From: Mycobacterium sp. ENV421
GTDB lineage: Bacteria > Actinomycetota > Actinomycetes > Mycobacteriales > Mycobacteriaceae
NCBI RefSeq assembly: GCF_002887815.1
Contig: NZ_PDHO01000022.1
Coordinates: 1 to 64,000 of the forward strand
DNA length: 64,000 nucleotides
Direction of reading: 5' to 3'
Below the pieces are notes generated by a model, which saw only the letters and a list, made by a program, of their open reading frames with translations, made no database searches and was not told the origin of the DNA. A program made the position numbers and the translations under genes. Positions 63,733 to 64,000 of this stretch are shown here, one piece after another; positions within the stretch are counted from its first letter, which is position 1, and every line of letters starts with the position of its first letter.

Positions 63733-64000
63733 ATGGTCTACGAGAGCCTCGGCCAGATCACGTATCTCGCCAGTGACATCGGTTTCAATATCGACAATCT
63801 GCGAGACGGCTTCTGGCAGTTGACCATCGACGGCCTGTCGTGGGGCGCCATCTACTCTCTGGTGGCTGTTGGGTACACCCTGGTGTTCGGCGTGCTGCGA
63901 CTGATCAACTTCGCGCATTCCGAGATCTTCATGCTGGGGATGTTCGGCGCCTACTTCTGCCTGGACATGATTCTCGGGTTCACCCCGAGCGGTAACGCCT
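63733..64000 (+). CDS. livH: Branched-chain amino-acid ABC transporter permease LivH (partial)
   Basis: First 89 codons of an inner-membrane permease; the 3' end is beyond the window. After a hydrophilic start (MVYESLGQITYLASDIGFNI) comes FWQLTIDGLSWGAIYSLVAV and GYTLVFGVLRLINFAHSEIF with MLGMFGAYFC, the very conserved LivH helix 1-2 region (GxxYxLxAxGxTLxxGVxxxINFAHG). ATG 63733; AAGGAGG ends about 12 bases upstream, a little far, but no nearer start exists. Follows livK and its attenuator-like hairpin. Confidence 0.9.
   Translation, partial: MVYESLGQITYLASDIGFNIDNLRDGFWQLTIDGLSWGAIYSLVAVGYTLVFGVLRLINFAHSEIFMLGMFGAYFCLDMILGFTPSGNA

Overview
The window is high-GC actinobacterial DNA. Its gene content and order match a mycobacterium, most likely a fast-growing Mycolicibacterium-type species. 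Mycobacterial signatures include mshC (mycothiol), lppL, a cydABDC operon, an Rv1625c-type adenylate cyclase next to an Rv1626/PdtaR-type ANTAR regulator, a PknH-type sensor lipoprotein, and many GTG starts with 4-base GTGA/ATGA overlaps between genes. This identification rests on protein recognition by eye; no database search was run.

Layout. 1-805: edge of an IS256-family element (transposase N-terminus, minus strand), the C-terminal remnant of a serine recombinase, and a tRNA-Leu(GAG) in which the recombinase reading frame ends; this looks like the scar of an integrated element. 964-14145: a block like M. tuberculosis Rv2141c-Rv2130c. It holds an M20 peptidase, a PEBP protein, two exported hydrolases not expected from M. 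tuberculosis synteny (a Hip1/CaeA-like alpha/beta hydrolase and a two-DTG aspartic-protease-like lipoprotein), pyrD, DUF5703, lppL, uppP, a phosphatase-DUF3090-SCO1664 trio, cysQ and mshC. 14149-18922: an acyl-CoA dehydrogenase pair diverging from a TetR regulator, followed by an FAD monooxygenase and an F420-type (DDN-like) protein. 18930-23865: a PAC2 protein and a long, E. coli-class metH. 23869-31836: a glycosidase-zwf-gnd operon in which zwf carries an in-frame amber codon, a HAD phosphatase, a sugar porter and a lipoprotein. 31891-33587: hisE, hisG and DUF4126 (Rv2122c-Rv2120c-like).

33584-46382: an FAD disulfide oxidoreductase, TM2 and DUF2752 membrane proteins, gltBD, pyk, tesB, a DUF2156 protein and a DUF4190 protein (Rv1616-Rv1619-like with gltBD added). 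46393-53251: cydABDC on the minus strand, with a nested dyad before cydA, then an HdeD protein and a small membrane protein. 53390-55979: a polar amino-acid ABC transporter with GlnR-like spaced repeats upstream. 56047-60844: dps, adenylate cyclase, agmatinase divergent from a nitrilase-family amidase, a small lipoprotein and a PAP2 phosphatase. 60845-61437: a gene-free stretch with two related long perfect hairpins. 61438-61514: an unusual tRNA with a CAA anticodon. 61630-64000: pdtaR, a branched-chain amino-acid binding lipoprotein, and the start of livH, cut by the window end.

Metabolic themes: nitrogen (gltBD, the amino-acid and branched-chain transporters, agmatinase, amidase), sugar oxidation (porter, zwf, gnd, pyk), thiol and sulfur metabolism (mshC, cysQ, metH), respiration under stress (cyd, dps) and envelope lipoproteins. 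No CRISPR array, prophage body, toxin-antitoxin pair or biosynthetic gene cluster was seen. The most notable items are the amber codon in zwf, the hairpin pair at 61046/61263, the non-canonical tRNA-Leu(CAA), the nested dyad before cydA, the uncharacterised phosphatase/DUF3090/kinase-fold trio beside mshC, and the two-DTG lipoprotein.
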